The notes: generated from the sequence alone by a model not told the origin. Positions 44,696-54,452 are shown, numbered from the stretch's first letter. The stretch is DNA of 64,000 nt from Flavisolibacter nicotianae (GCF_003628535.1 NZ_RBCI01000014.1:124001-188000); one strand, 5' to 3'. Translations and numbers: made by a program.

Positions 44696-45289
44696 AGCAA
44701 AAAAGGGTTTAACGATCTGGTTGAACCGGCTGCTATGGTATCAATTGTATTGTCAGGACGACCAATAAAATAACAGAAGGAACAAAGAGGTCTTAGGAAA
44801 GGTACGCAGTTTTACCGATATGTGACGCATTTTGTGAATGTGTAGCAGACTGGGCGCTTTCGCCGCTTATAAAAATTGGAAATGCCCGGGATAGCTTCAA
44901 TTGGAAAGAACGTCATCAAGTAGTTTTATGCGAACAGAGGTGTCTACCCGACAGCATGCTGCTTGTCATCTTTGCTCAAACAAGAGAGATGCCTTTTCCA
45001 ACAGAAGGCATTGCTTACGAAACATGCAAAAAACCAGTTTAGCTACTTTATGTCCTCAAGGACCGATGCGGATTTCACATTTTGGTAAAGAAAACCGCGA
45101 AGCGTGCAAACGGATGTGCAGCTGCCGCTGCGGTAAAATGATGCAACGGGTGATGGTGACAGCGCTGCTGTTTGCGTAGTCAGACTAATAACCTAAACCT
45201 AATTTTTCCCGATCCCTCCCGGTTTGGTTGCGGAGAGATCAGGAAAAAACCAGGTTTGAATGAGCGTAATAATGGTAATGCTCCAACCG
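44696..45289. other. Gene-poor stretch
   Basis: About 590 bases with no supported gene. A plus-strand 92-codon frame at 44901-45179 begins with TTG and has Cys/Arg/Met-rich random composition. No RNA gene or repeat is visible. Confidence 0.4.
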
Positions 45290-45943
45290 TTACACAGCGG
45301 GACCGGGTTTGAATGTGACGTCTTCCAGCCCGTATTGTTTGATAATTTCCGGTGGAACACCTTCCCATTTGTTGGGCCGGTTACCCACGTAACCCAAATC
45401 CTCGATACCCATTTTACTGGAGAAAAACCCGCTGGCCACCAGGTTTCGCAGGCGGTTGAAAAAGGCCACGCCCTGCTGCATCTCGGGCTTTGCTTTCTCC
45501 GGGTAGGCTATGGCATCCACCAGTTCGAGTTGCTGCTTTTGGGCACAATCCTTAAAGGACTTTCCGTACCGGTTCAGGCTTTGCACATCCAGCCAGCGTA
45601 AACCGCCGCGCATGGGCAGTTGGTGGTCGGGCATGTCCTTGACGATAAACTCAATAAACTCCGGCACTTTCGCATCGGAAGCACTTCCCGAGCGGTCGTC
45701 TTTTGGAATAATAATATCACCCAGCACCGTAATGGTTGCCATTTCGTGCGCCGTAAAAAACGTTTCCGCCCGAAGCGCTTTATCTCTTTCGATCTCGCCT
45801 GCCTGCCTGTCGCTGTTGGCTTCCTTGTCGGCGGCCGTTTCCGGGGCCGTTTTTTCTTTTTCCTTTGGTTTGCAAGCATCCACCAGCACACTTGCAGAAA
45901 GCGTAGTGATGCCGATAGCTTTTAATGACTCACGCCTGTTCAT
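45290..45943 (-). CDS. GMC dehydrogenase small subunit (gluconate 2-dehydrogenase subunit 3 family)
   Basis: The 217-residue protein begins Met-Asn-Arg-Arg-Glu-Ser-Leu-Lys-Ala-Ile-Gly, a twin-arginine signal, followed by a lipobox-like Leu-Val-Asp-Ala-Cys near residue 24 and a charged Lys/Glu-rich linker. The rest matches the subunit 3 family (Asp-Ile-Ile-Ile-Pro-Lys-Asp and Phe-Phe-Asn-Arg-Leu-Arg-Asn-Leu motifs). It lies nine bases downstream of the GMC oxidoreductase, which has no signal of its own, so this subunit probably carries the folded enzyme through the Tat system and anchors it. The exact sugar oxidised is unknown. Confidence 0.9.
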   Translation of the reverse strand: MNRRESLKAIGITTLSASVLVDACKPKEKEKTAPETAADKEANSDRQAGEIERDKALRAETFFTAHEMATITVLGDIIIPKDDRSGSASDAKVPEFIEFIVKDMPDHQLPMRGGLRWLDVQSLNRYGKSFKDCAQKQQLELVDAIAYPEKAKPEMQQGVAFFNRLRNLVASGFFSSKMGIEDLGYVGNRPNKWEGVPPEIIKQYGLEDVTFKPGPAV

Positions 45944-45952
45944 ACGTTTCTT

Positions 45953-47698
45953 TTAAGATTGAAGGTTAAGTTTTTTGCCTTGTTGCACGATGTATTCCGC
46001 TGTGCGCATGGACAAGGCAAGGATGGTCCAGGTGGCATTTTTATCCGACTGCTGCACCGTTGGCGCCCCATCCACCACAAAGAGATTTTTGCAGTCATGG
46101 GCCTGGCACCATTTGTTCAGCACCGATTTTTTGGGATCGTTGCCCATTCTTGCGGTTCCCACTTCGTGAATGATGCGGCCGGGTGCTTCCAGTCCCCACA
46201 TATCTTCTTCGCTGTGCGGCTGGCTGGTTGGGATCGCCCCCATTTCGTGAATGATCCTCGTAAAGGTCTCCTGCATGTGCTTTGCCTGGTTGATTTCGTC
46301 GCTGGTCCATTTGTAATGAAAGCGCAAAACCGGAATGCCGTATTTGTCGACTACGTTCGGATCGATCTCGCAATAGTTGTCGATGCGGGCCATGCCCACA
46401 CCGCGGCCGGCCATGCCGAAAGTCGTTCCAAAAAAACGGCGGTAATCATCTTTGAGCGAAGCACCGTACCCGCCGGCATCCTTCATTTTGCCGTCACGGC
46501 CGGGCACCTTGCCGTTTAGTTTGGGCACGCCACCACCGTAGCCATATCCCGGCATTCCCATGCCGCCGCCAAACTCGATGTGGTAGCCACGGGGAAAATC
46601 CAGTTTCTTGTTATCCTGCATCCAGGGACCATAAATATGAATGCTGCCGGCACCGTCTTCGTTGTAGCGTTTGCGGTCCAGCAATTGCGGCAAAAACCCG
46701 GACTGCGAAGCCCCCGTGGAGTCCTGCAAATATTTTCCCACCAGGCCGCTGCTGTTGGCCAGCCCGTTGGGATACACGGTCGACTTGGAGTTGAGCATGA
46801 TCCGGGCCGACTCGCAGGCGCTGGCAGCCAGGATCACGGTTTTGCCGTTCACCTGGTACTCCTGCATATCGTCTTTGCTGACATACGATACACCGGTTGC
46901 CTGCCCGTTTTTATCGGTCAGCACTTCCCGCACCATGGCATTTGAGATCAGCTCGAGGTTGCCGGTCTTCAGTGCGGGGATCACCAGGCACGACGACGCC
47001 GAAAAGTCCGCGTAAACCTTGCAGCTTCGGCCACACTGCCCGCAGAAAAAACACTGGCCCCTGTCCTTGTTGCCGGGCAGGGCTGCGGTTAACACGGAGC
47101 CCCTTCCGGGGATCACTTTGACACCGGCCTTCGCCGCCCCTTTCATGATAAACAACTCGGGCAGGCGCGGTTTGGGTGGCGGAAGAAAAATGCCATCGGG
47201 TTCGTTTTCCAACCCTTCGACGGACCCATAGATACCGATCAGGCGATCGACCTTGTCGTAGTAGGGCTTTACCTCGTCGTAGGTAATGGGCCAGCGTTCG
47301 CTCACACCGTCATCGGGCTGAAAATCCTTTGGGCCGAAGCGCAGTGAAATACGTCCCCAGTGGTTGGTGCGGCCGCCGAGCATGCGGGAGCGGAACCAGT
47401 CGAACTGAGTATTGTCTTTTTTGGTATAGGGCTCCCCTTCCAGCTCCCAGCCGCCAAAGGCAGCATCAAAATCGCCAAAGGGCCGCACCTTGGTACCGGC
47501 GCCCCGCCGCGGCGATTCGTAGGAGTATTTCAATTGCGCCGAGTGAAGGCGTGGATCAAAATAAGGGCCCGCTTCCAGCATCAGGACTTTGATGCCGGCA
47601 TGGGCCAAAACATAAGCCGCCATGCCACCGCCGGCTCCGGAGCCAACAATGACAACATCATAGGGCTTCGCTGATTTTTTAATCTGTAAATCGTCCAT
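45953..47698 (-). CDS. GMC family FAD-dependent oxidoreductase with Fe-S-type Cys motif
   Basis: The 581-residue flavoenzyme has the FAD-binding start Val-Val-Ile-Val-Gly-Ser-Gly-Ala-Gly-Gly-Gly (residues 15-25), Gly-Gly-Arg-Thr-Asn-His-Trp near 109-114 and the C-terminal substrate domain with His-Glu-Val-Gly-Thr-Ala-Arg-Met-Gly. A Cys216-x2-Cys219-x2-Cys222-x3-Cys226 motif lies where bacterial FAD glucose dehydrogenases carry an iron-sulfur cluster for electron transfer. It should oxidise a sugar or glycoside and pass electrons onward. Paired with the Tat-borne subunit 3, it probably works in the periplasm. The nearby DUF1080 gene makes C3 oxidation of glycosides plausible. Confidence 0.93.
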   Translation of the reverse strand: MDDLQIKKSAKPYDVVIVGSGAGGGMAAYVLAHAGIKVLMLEAGPYFDPRLHSAQLKYSYESPRRGAGTKVRPFGDFDAAFGGWELEGEPYTKKDNTQFDWFRSRMLGGRTNHWGRISLRFGPKDFQPDDGVSERWPITYDEVKPYYDKVDRLIGIYGSVEGLENEPDGIFLPPPKPRLPELFIMKGAAKAGVKVIPGRGSVLTAALPGNKDRGQCFFCGQCGRSCKVYADFSASSCLVIPALKTGNLELISNAMVREVLTDKNGQATGVSYVSKDDMQEYQVNGKTVILAASACESARIMLNSKSTVYPNGLANSSGLVGKYLQDSTGASQSGFLPQLLDRKRYNEDGAGSIHIYGPWMQDNKKLDFPRGYHIEFGGGMGMPGYGYGGGVPKLNGKVPGRDGKMKDAGGYGASLKDDYRRFFGTTFGMAGRGVGMARIDNYCEIDPNVVDKYGIPVLRFHYKWTSDEINQAKHMQETFTRIIHEMGAIPTSQPHSEEDMWGLEAPGRIIHEVGTARMGNDPKKSVLNKWCQAHDCKNLFVVDGAPTVQQSDKNATWTILALSMRTAEYIVQQGKKLNLQS

Positions 47699-48054
47699 AA
47701 TCTTTTTTTGTGCGTAAAAGTGGAATAGTAAAAACGGAAGCTATAAAAATCCGTCAAAAATGATTACCAATTGCATTACCGCAGTTTTGTTGAAGAAATC
47801 GTCTTCCTGACCAGGCCTTCGTATGATCACCAGCCGCCATTGTCTTTACAGGTCTGTATCATTTCCAGCAATGGCAGAAGGCAGAAAATGAAGCAACGTA
47901 TCATTTGACCAAGATCCAACTGTCTGCATCCATTAATTGCCAGATCACCAAACGGGTACTGTCAATTTAAACTTACCCAACGCCTAGTGACTGTTTTTAT
48001 TGGACTGTCCTTTGATCTCTTTCATGCTTCGCGGTACGAACAGGTTTGCAAGCT
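47699..48054. other. Intergenic DNA between GMC gene and SusD terminator
   Basis: About 350 bases upstream of the GMC gene with no supported gene. It must contain the promoter for the two dehydrogenase genes, because a terminator at 48055-48098 separates them from the SusC/SusD genes. No clear consensus box was found. Confidence 0.4.
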
Positions 48055-48098
48055 AATAAAAAAAGCAGCCATACCGGTATCATAACCGGCATGGCTGC
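48055..48098 (-). terminator. Intrinsic terminator after susD
   Basis: Arms 48065-48078 and 48085-48098 form a 14-position stem with one mismatch and a six-base loop. On the minus strand the hairpin is followed by a T-run (A-rich 48055-48064 on plus). It lies 13 bases after the stop codon of the SusD-like gene and should end its transcript. Confidence 0.85.
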
Positions 48099-48111
48099 AT
48101 AATGAAACCGG

Positions 48112-49659
48112 TTAATTATAACCAGGATTGTTTGGTTTCAGATTCGGGTTGTTTTGCATTTCGGCCGTTGGCAATGGAAACAGCAGGTGTTTTTCCTGCA
48201 ATGTTGCACCGTTGTCGGGAAATTTGTGGCCGACAAAATTGTCAAAGGCGTTGGTTGCCTCGTTGTACACTTTCCGGAGGCGCACCATGTCGAACCAGGT
48301 GATCTGTTCGTAACAGAGCTCGTGCCAGCGTTCTCTCCACACGGCTTCCCGGAAACTGGCCTGGTTAAACGTTCCCAGCGCCGGCGTGGTCAGGCCTGCG
48401 CGGCTCCGGATGGCGTTGAGCGCATCCCAGGCCCCCTGTGTAGGTCCGCCCACCTCGTTTTGTGCCTCGGCAAAGGTTAACAGTACTTGCGCATACCGCA
48501 TGTTCATCCAGTTAAGGCTGCTGGTAGCGGTACCTTTCACTCCCGCGGTGCCGTTTGCAATGATGTCAAAGTGCTTGAAAATATAAGGAGCCGAGAGGTT
48601 TTTCAAGGCCCCGTTCCCCCCATCATAATACGACGTATAAAAGAAGCCCTGCCTGTCAACAGTACGCTTATCGCCGGCTTCAAAGGAATTGTAAAACTGC
48701 AGCGTCGGCACTGTCGATCCGATCTCTGTGCCATAGGCCGACACGTCTTTGAAATTCGGCAGCAGGATCCCCTGGTTCGGATTGTCGGCAACACCGGAGA
48801 GGTATTGAAGTTCAAAGATCTGCTCCGTTCTATTTTCCATAGATATGCTGTGCAAATCCATGTAGTTGGTGAACAGGCTAAATTGATTGCTGGCAATCAC
48901 TTCGTTTGCCTTGTCGGCAGCCAGCTTGTAATAGGCCGCTCCTTTGTTCAGAGGCTGACCCGCCATGGTCAGGTACACTTCCGCCAGCAGCGATTTAACA
49001 GCGCCCATCGAAGCCCGCCCCGTGGCATCGGTCCACGACAAACCGGCACCTTCGGCTTCCACCAAATCATCCACGATTTGTTTGTAAACCGTTTCTTTTG
49101 CCGTGCGGCCCGGCAACAAATCGGGTGAGGTGGCATCCACGGGTTTGGTGATAAGCGGCACATCGCCAAACAACCGTACAAGGTAGAAGTAAGACCAGGC
49201 ACGAAGAAATCTTGCCTCACCCAATACCCGCTTTTTTTGCGCTTCGTCCATGGGATTGATATTGGGAACTTTTTCCAGGACAAGGTTGGTTTGGGCAATC
49301 ACGCTGTAGGCGCCGTTCCACCAGTTGTTTACAAACACATTGTCGCCATTGTACGAAAGGCCGATCAGGTTATTCAAATCGGTGTTTTGCCCCGTTTCCG
49401 TTTTGGCCGTGCCGGTTACCATTTCTACCATCGAAAAATTGTTGGCGAAAATTCCCGCGCCGCCGTTGATGAACCGCGTTTGCGCATAAGCGGCAGCAAT
49501 TGCCGCGTCGGCATGAGCCGGGACGGTGTAATACGTATCCGGCGACAGGTTTGAAGGGTCAACATCTTTGTCTTCCAGCCATTTGCTGCACCCGGTTCCT
49601 TGTATCAGAAGGACCAGCAAGGCCAGTTTGCTTATATATTTTTTAAGTATGGATTGCAT
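48112..49659 (-). CDS. SusD/RagB family lipoprotein
   Basis: From the ATG at 49659 (515 residues) the protein has a lipoprotein signal (lipobox Gly-Thr-Gly-Cys near residue 24) and the SusD helical-repeat fold. The N-terminal Trp-Leu-Glu segment, the Ala-Arg-Phe-Leu-Arg-Ala-Trp-Ser-Tyr-Phe helix and the Met-Arg-Tyr-Ala-Gln-Val-Leu-Leu-Thr-Phe-Ala-Glu-Ala-Gln-Asn region are visible. It caps the SusC-like transporter and binds the glycan outside the cell. It lies 22 bases after its SusC partner and ends at a terminator. The glycan is not known; adjacent genes suggest disaccharides or glycosides processed through 3-keto forms. Confidence 0.95.
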   Translation of the reverse strand: MQSILKKYISKLALLVLLIQGTGCSKWLEDKDVDPSNLSPDTYYTVPAHADAAIAAAYAQTRFINGGAGIFANNFSMVEMVTGTAKTETGQNTDLNNLIGLSYNGDNVFVNNWWNGAYSVIAQTNLVLEKVPNINPMDEAQKKRVLGEARFLRAWSYFYLVRLFGDVPLITKPVDATSPDLLPGRTAKETVYKQIVDDLVEAEGAGLSWTDATGRASMGAVKSLLAEVYLTMAGQPLNKGAAYYKLAADKANEVIASNQFSLFTNYMDLHSISMENRTEQIFELQYLSGVADNPNQGILLPNFKDVSAYGTEIGSTVPTLQFYNSFEAGDKRTVDRQGFFYTSYYDGGNGALKNLSAPYIFKHFDIIANGTAGVKGTATSSLNWMNMRYAQVLLTFAEAQNEVGGPTQGAWDALNAIRSRAGLTTPALGTFNQASFREAVWRERWHELCYEQITWFDMVRLRKVYNEATNAFDNFVGHKFPDNGATLQEKHLLFPLPTAEMQNNPNLKPNNPGYN

Positions 49660-49681
49660 ATCGTTATGTTTTGTTGCGTGA

Positions 49682-52600
49682 TTAAAAGCTTGCATTGATA
49701 CCGAGCATATAGATCGTCGGCTTGGGATAATCAAAAAACGTTTGTCCCTGGGCGAAAGCATTACCGTAAGTCGTTACTTCCGGGTCGTTACCGGAGAACT
49801 TGGTTGCCAGGAAAAAGTTCTGAACAGAGCCATAGACCCTTAACCGGCTCAGGCGCAGCTTCTGCACAGTCGCAGGAGAGAAATTATATCCCAGCAAGAG
49901 GTTCTTTCCCCGTAAGAACGAGCCGTCTTCAATCCAATGGCTATCCACGTTGGTCACATAGCCGGCCCTTGTATCGCGGATGGCGGCGATCATCGTATTG
50001 TTGTTGCCCTTACCCGGATCGTAGGCATCCAGTACAGTGCTGAAGCTATTGGCGATAGAGACACGGTCTTCGCCGGAGTGGTGCGTCTGGTTCAGCACAT
50101 CATTGCCGTACATGTATTGCAGTTCCACCAGCAGCTCCCAGGTTTTATACCGGAAGGTGTTGAAAAAACCACCCCAGCCTTTCGGGTTGCCATTCCCAAT
50201 AATCACACGGTCGGCATCGTTGATAGCATAGTCGCCGTTCACGTCGAGGTATTTCAGATCGCCGGGCAAAATGGGCTTGCCACCACGATAGCTGGCATAT
50301 TTTGCCGCTTCCGCTCTTTCGGCTTCGGTCCACACACCCAGGCGCACAAGTCCCCAGAAAGAACCCACCGGTTCTCCGACCTTGATGATACCTGTATTGG
50401 ACAGGAAGTTGGGGTTACCGGAGAAAATAGGTGCCGGCGTTGCCAGCGAAAGCACTTTGTTGCGGTTCATCGAAATATTGAATGTACTTGTCCAGGTAAA
50501 ATCCTTTTTACTGATGTTAACTGTATTCAGGGTTAATTCCAGACCCTTGTTTTCCATGCTGCCGATATTCTTGGTGATGGAGCTAAAACCACTGGAGCGG
50601 GGCACCGGGGCCGCCAGCAACATATCGGTTGTTTTCCGGTAATAGATATCTCCTTCCAGCGATACACGGTTATTCCACAAACCCAGTTCCATACCAAAAT
50701 CGTATTGGGCTGTTTTCTCCCACTTCAAATCCGGATTGGCCAGGCGGTTGGTGCCAACGCCGGTCACCCGCTGGTTGTTAAAAACAGCCGTGTAAGAACC
50801 CAACAATGCATCGGAAGAATAAGGCCCGATCTCGGAGTTACCGGTTTGTCCATAGCTGGTGCGCAGCTTCAGGTTGGAGATCAGGCTGTTGTCACGCAGG
50901 AAGTCCTCGTCGGACACACGCCAGGCCAGGGCTGCAGAAGGGAAGAAAGCATATTTGTGGTTTGTACCAAATTTAGAGGAACCGTCTGCCCTGCCGGTAA
51001 CGGTCAGCAGGTATTTGTTACGGAAGGTATAGTTGATGCGCCCAAAATACGAGTTGAAGGCAAAGCCGCTGGCATTGGAACGCCCTGCATTTTGCTGGCT
51101 GCCGGCGCCGATGTTGTTATACGAGAAATAATCGGTAGAATAGTTTTGCGAGTTGGCACCGATGCTAAAAAAATCGGTGGCCTGCCACGAAAGTCCCAGA
51201 ACGCCGTTGAACACATGGTCGTTACCCAGTTTTTTGTTGTAGGTAAAATAGTTTTCCGACGACCAATAGGTTTCGCGGCTGTTGCCCACGTCGGCTGTAC
51301 CATTCTGGTCGCGGGAAATCTGGTCCAGTGTACGGCCGCTGTATTGGTTGGCTGCACGGGTTACGATGCTCACACCAAGCTGGCTGCGGAATTCCAGGTC
51401 ACGGGTCAGGCCGATGTTCGTGTACACATTGCCCAGCGAGGTTTGCGTATTGACGAGAAACTTCCGGTCCGTTAGAATGTGAACCGGGTTGGAACCACCC
51501 TCCGCACCGGGATACTGGTAGTTTTCAGCCCAGGTGCCATCAGCGTATTTTACCGGCAGGAAGGGAAAGGCCTCTGTAATCATCCGCACGGAATTCAAGC
51601 CACCTGTGCCCTGGTCTACAATATTTTCCTCCTGGTTGTTATAGCTTAAGCTGCCACCGAAACGCAGCCAGTCCCTTACCCTTGTGTCCATGGTAAAACG
51701 GGCCGAATAACGTTTCAGGTAAGAGTTCAGTAGCAGACCGTTTTCGTTTCGATAACCCAGGAAAACGCCGTAGGTGTTGTCCGCGGTGCCACCCGTAATT
51801 CCCAATTGGTGATTCTGTGTCAATTCATTTTGCGTGGACTCTTTTAACCAGTCCGTATTGTACAACGGATTGCCGTTCGCATCAAAAAGCAGTGGCAGTT
51901 TTTTGCGCTTCTCCCGCGGGTCAACCACGTTGGCGTAGTTGCCAGCAGCCCAACCTGCCGGATCATAAATCTTGATGTTGTCATAAGCCAGGTTTTCTAC
52001 CGCCAGGTATTGCTGTGCGTTCAGCATTTTAACCCGGTGCGGACCAATGGTCGGCACGCTGAAATCGGCATCGTAGGTAATTCGCGGCACGCCGGCGGTT
52101 CCGCGTTTCGTGGTAATCAAAATCACACCGTTGGCGCCACGGGCTCCATAGATCGCCGTCGCCGATGCATCTTTCAAGATCTCGATCGAGGCAATGTCGT
52201 TGGGATTGATATAGTCGATGCTGTTGCTCAATTGGGTTTGGCTGCCGGTGGGCAAATACACACCGTCAATCACGTAAAGTGGGTTGTTCGAAGAGTTGAT
52301 GGAACTGAAGCCACGGATCCGGATGTTGGTTTGCCCGCCCGGCCGGCCCGAATTGGTATTGACCTGCACACCGGCAACCCTGCCGGCCAGGGCCTCGTTG
52401 ACGGAAGCCGCGGGACGCTCCTGTAACTGTGCTGTTTTGACCGAACCGACAGAACCGGTCAGATCGGATTTGCGACGGGTGCCATAGCCCACCACAACCA
52501 CTTCGTTCATAGATTGAGTCGAGGGCTGCAGCGTGGCATTGACCTCGCCGGATGTGCCAATAGACACTTCTTTTTCGGTATAACCGACAGCCGAAAAAAT

Positions 52601-52831
52601 GAGCGACCGGATGTTCTGCGGAACGGAGAGGCTGAAGGAACCATCCGAACCGGTGGTGGTGCCAACCGTGCTGCCTTTTGCCCGCACCGAAACATCCGCG
52701 ATGCCGGCACCTGTTGCCTGGTCGGTGATTTTACCTGTGACCGTTCGGTTTTGCGCATAGGCAAAATGCGAAAGCAGGAAGAAAACAGCGCATAGGTAGA
52801 AGCCATGCCTGAAGGGTGATCTTTGTTTCAT
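49682..52831 (-). CDS. SusC/RagA family TonB-linked outer-membrane transporter
   Basis: From the ATG at 52831 (1049 residues) the protein has a signal peptide (ending Ala-Tyr-Ala-Gln), a CarboxypepD-regulatory-like domain (about 28-105) and the SusC signature Asn-Glu-Val-Val-Val-Val-Gly-Tyr-Gly-Thr. The TonB plug (about 115-235, with Val-Ile-Asp-Gly-Val) and a 22-strand barrel follow. It imports a bound oligosaccharide or glycoside with energy from TonB. It heads a SusC-SusD operon. Upstream sequence carries a short palindrome TGTACGTACA at 52951-52960 of unknown role. Confidence 0.96.
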   Translation of the reverse strand: MKQRSPFRHGFYLCAVFFLLSHFAYAQNRTVTGKITDQATGAGIADVSVRAKGSTVGTTTGSDGSFSLSVPQNIRSLIFSAVGYTEKEVSIGTSGEVNATLQPSTQSMNEVVVVGYGTRRKSDLTGSVGSVKTAQLQERPAASVNEALAGRVAGVQVNTNSGRPGGQTNIRIRGFSSINSSNNPLYVIDGVYLPTGSQTQLSNSIDYINPNDIASIEILKDASATAIYGARGANGVILITTKRGTAGVPRITYDADFSVPTIGPHRVKMLNAQQYLAVENLAYDNIKIYDPAGWAAGNYANVVDPREKRKKLPLLFDANGNPLYNTDWLKESTQNELTQNHQLGITGGTADNTYGVFLGYRNENGLLLNSYLKRYSARFTMDTRVRDWLRFGGSLSYNNQEENIVDQGTGGLNSVRMITEAFPFLPVKYADGTWAENYQYPGAEGGSNPVHILTDRKFLVNTQTSLGNVYTNIGLTRDLEFRSQLGVSIVTRAANQYSGRTLDQISRDQNGTADVGNSRETYWSSENYFTYNKKLGNDHVFNGVLGLSWQATDFFSIGANSQNYSTDYFSYNNIGAGSQQNAGRSNASGFAFNSYFGRINYTFRNKYLLTVTGRADGSSKFGTNHKYAFFPSAALAWRVSDEDFLRDNSLISNLKLRTSYGQTGNSEIGPYSSDALLGSYTAVFNNQRVTGVGTNRLANPDLKWEKTAQYDFGMELGLWNNRVSLEGDIYYRKTTDMLLAAPVPRSSGFSSITKNIGSMENKGLELTLNTVNISKKDFTWTSTFNISMNRNKVLSLATPAPIFSGNPNFLSNTGIIKVGEPVGSFWGLVRLGVWTEAERAEAAKYASYRGGKPILPGDLKYLDVNGDYAINDADRVIIGNGNPKGWGGFFNTFRYKTWELLVELQYMYGNDVLNQTHHSGEDRVSIANSFSTVLDAYDPGKGNNNTMIAAIRDTRAGYVTNVDSHWIEDGSFLRGKNLLLGYNFSPATVQKLRLSRLRVYGSVQNFFLATKFSGNDPEVTTYGNAFAQGQTFFDYPKPTIYMLGINASF

Positions 52832-53262
52832 ATACAAGTGTTGGTTTGGTGAAGAATGTTCAAAACAATGCTAGCCTGTATCCGATTCGTGAAAAACGTT
52901 TACAGCTTCCCGCGATACGAGGTCGCGGCAAAAAACAAATGTTTCAAAAGTGTACGTACAAGGGCAAACAGCAGGTTCAGATGCCCGGTTTGCTGTTCCT
53001 TAGGCATGGCGGATGGTGATGCGGCCAATGACCGGGATTCAAACTCACAAATGACAAGAAGAAGCGGGGAAATGCTGCCTTACCGGGAAAATTATCAACG
53101 GATTTCAAGGCTGCTGCGTGTAAATAGTTTTTCATTTTCGTTTCGTATGGTTAATCGCCCGGCTCTGGTTGACTTCGCCGGACTTAAAGATAAAGCAATC
53201 AAGGTCTGTAAAACAACCCTTCGAGGCTGCCTTCGCAATGCTAATACGGCCTGCACACCTTC
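52832..53262. other. Upstream region of SusC gene
   Basis: About 430 bases between SusC and the DUF1080 gene upstream. No gene is supported. The perfect 10-base palindrome TGTACGTACA lies at 52951-52960, roughly 120 bases before the SusC ATG. A minus-strand promoter consensus was not found with confidence. Confidence 0.4.
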
Positions 53263-54003
53263 TTACAGCGTCCGGAGTTTTACATTGCGGAATGCAACTT
53301 CGTAGCCATGATCCTGGAAGGCAATTTTCCCGGAAGGGGTAACATCAAAGTCCTTCCAGGTTTTGAATTTGCTGCCGGCGATCATTGCCTTCCATTCCTC
53401 ACTTCCCTGTTGTACATCGAGCGTTTTTTGGCCGTTAAAATAAAATGTCAGGTGCCCGTTTTTCTGGATGATGCGTACGTCGTTCCACTGTCCCACGGGT
53501 TTGGGCTTCGAAAGCGAAGCCGTACCGGTCACATCATAGAGCAGGCCAGCCAGGTGATTTTCTTTTTTATTGTCCTCCGCCTTTTCGTTGTCGAGGATCT
53601 GCATTTCAGGCCCTGTCGCCCACGTGTTCGCGAACTTCGGCGCTTCTTTTACGTTGAAGATAATTCCGCTGTTTCCGCCTTCCGAAATCCGCCATTGCAA
53701 CGAAAGTTCGTAATTTTCATAGTCACTGTTGGTGACAAGATCCTCCATTCCACGGCTGGTTTTTTCCCGGGGATTCATGACGAGTGCCCCATCGACCACC
53801 TTCCAGTTTTTGCTAACGGTATCCCTGTTATAGGTATGCCAGCCGCTGGTTGTTTGGCCATCAAAAAGCAAAACCCACCCTTCCTTTTTTTCTTTCGTGG
53901 TTAAGACATTTGGCTGCTCACCGGCAAGCTGGCTCCTGCTTGCGGAGCACCCCATAAAGACACCGGCACTTAAAAAAATCAGGTAAAATGACTTGCGCAT
54001 CAT
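53263..54003 (-). CDS. DUF1080 / 3-keto-disaccharide hydrolase family lipoprotein
   Basis: The 246-residue lipoprotein (lipobox Met-Gly-Cys near residue 19) has a concanavalin-like jelly-roll domain of the DUF1080 family. Visible markers are Gly-Trp-Val-Leu-Leu-Phe-Asp-Gly-Gln-Thr-Thr-Ser-Gly-Trp, Gly-Asn-Ser-Gly-Ile-Ile-Phe-Asn-Val and Gly-Pro-Glu-Met-Gln-Ile-Leu-Asp-Asn. Family members cleave 3-keto-glycosides made by a sugar dehydrogenase. A GMC dehydrogenase with its subunit is encoded 6 kb away in the same block, which fits such a two-step route. The substrate and the direct link are inferred. Confidence 0.9.
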   Translation of the reverse strand: MMRKSFYLIFLSAGVFMGCSASRSQLAGEQPNVLTTKEKKEGWVLLFDGQTTSGWHTYNRDTVSKNWKVVDGALVMNPREKTSRGMEDLVTNSDYENYELSLQWRISEGGNSGIIFNVKEAPKFANTWATGPEMQILDNEKAEDNKKENHLAGLLYDVTGTASLSKPKPVGQWNDVRIIQKNGHLTFYFNGQKTLDVQQGSEEWKAMIAGSKFKTWKDFDVTPSGKIAFQDHGYEVAFRNVKLRTL

Positions 54004-54452
54004 GGTTGTTTTTCACTTGATAAAATCAGAATTTCGTTTAGGGCGCCTTTGCTGATTATCGACGCTGCAGCAATCGCTGCCTTTTTGCCGTCAGCTGCAA
54101 TCGGACACCCGGCAGGGTCGATTCAGGCCAAAATCACTCCTGCCGATTTCTAAAAGTAACGGTTTTGCATCACCGTGGAATCATTTGTTTTCCCCAATGT
54201 GCACAGTTTGTGAATCGCCGGCATTTTTGCCAGCAACCGGTGAATCCTCCTGATAAAGGTCAGATAGTGACACAGCGCTACTCGCATTTGCAGCAGCCCA
54301 TTCTTTTACTCCGTCGATCAAGATTTGCAAAGGCCGCTACTGCCGAATAAAAAATAACCGACGCAACGCAGTCACCCTTAGACTCTGTTTGCGTTAATTA
54401 TGGAAATGAGCATCGAATGCGAAACGGCTCAACACCGGTTGGCCATTTATTT
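54004..54452. other. Gene-poor stretch
   Basis: About 450 bases between the DUF1080 gene and the end of the alpha-galactosidase gene. No gene, hairpin terminator or repeat of note was recognised. The DUF1080 promoter should lie at its left side. Confidence 0.4.

Noticed and set aside
44901-45179. Plus-strand frame of 92 codons
   Set aside because: TTG start, Cys/Arg/Met-rich random composition and no neighbours that would explain it.
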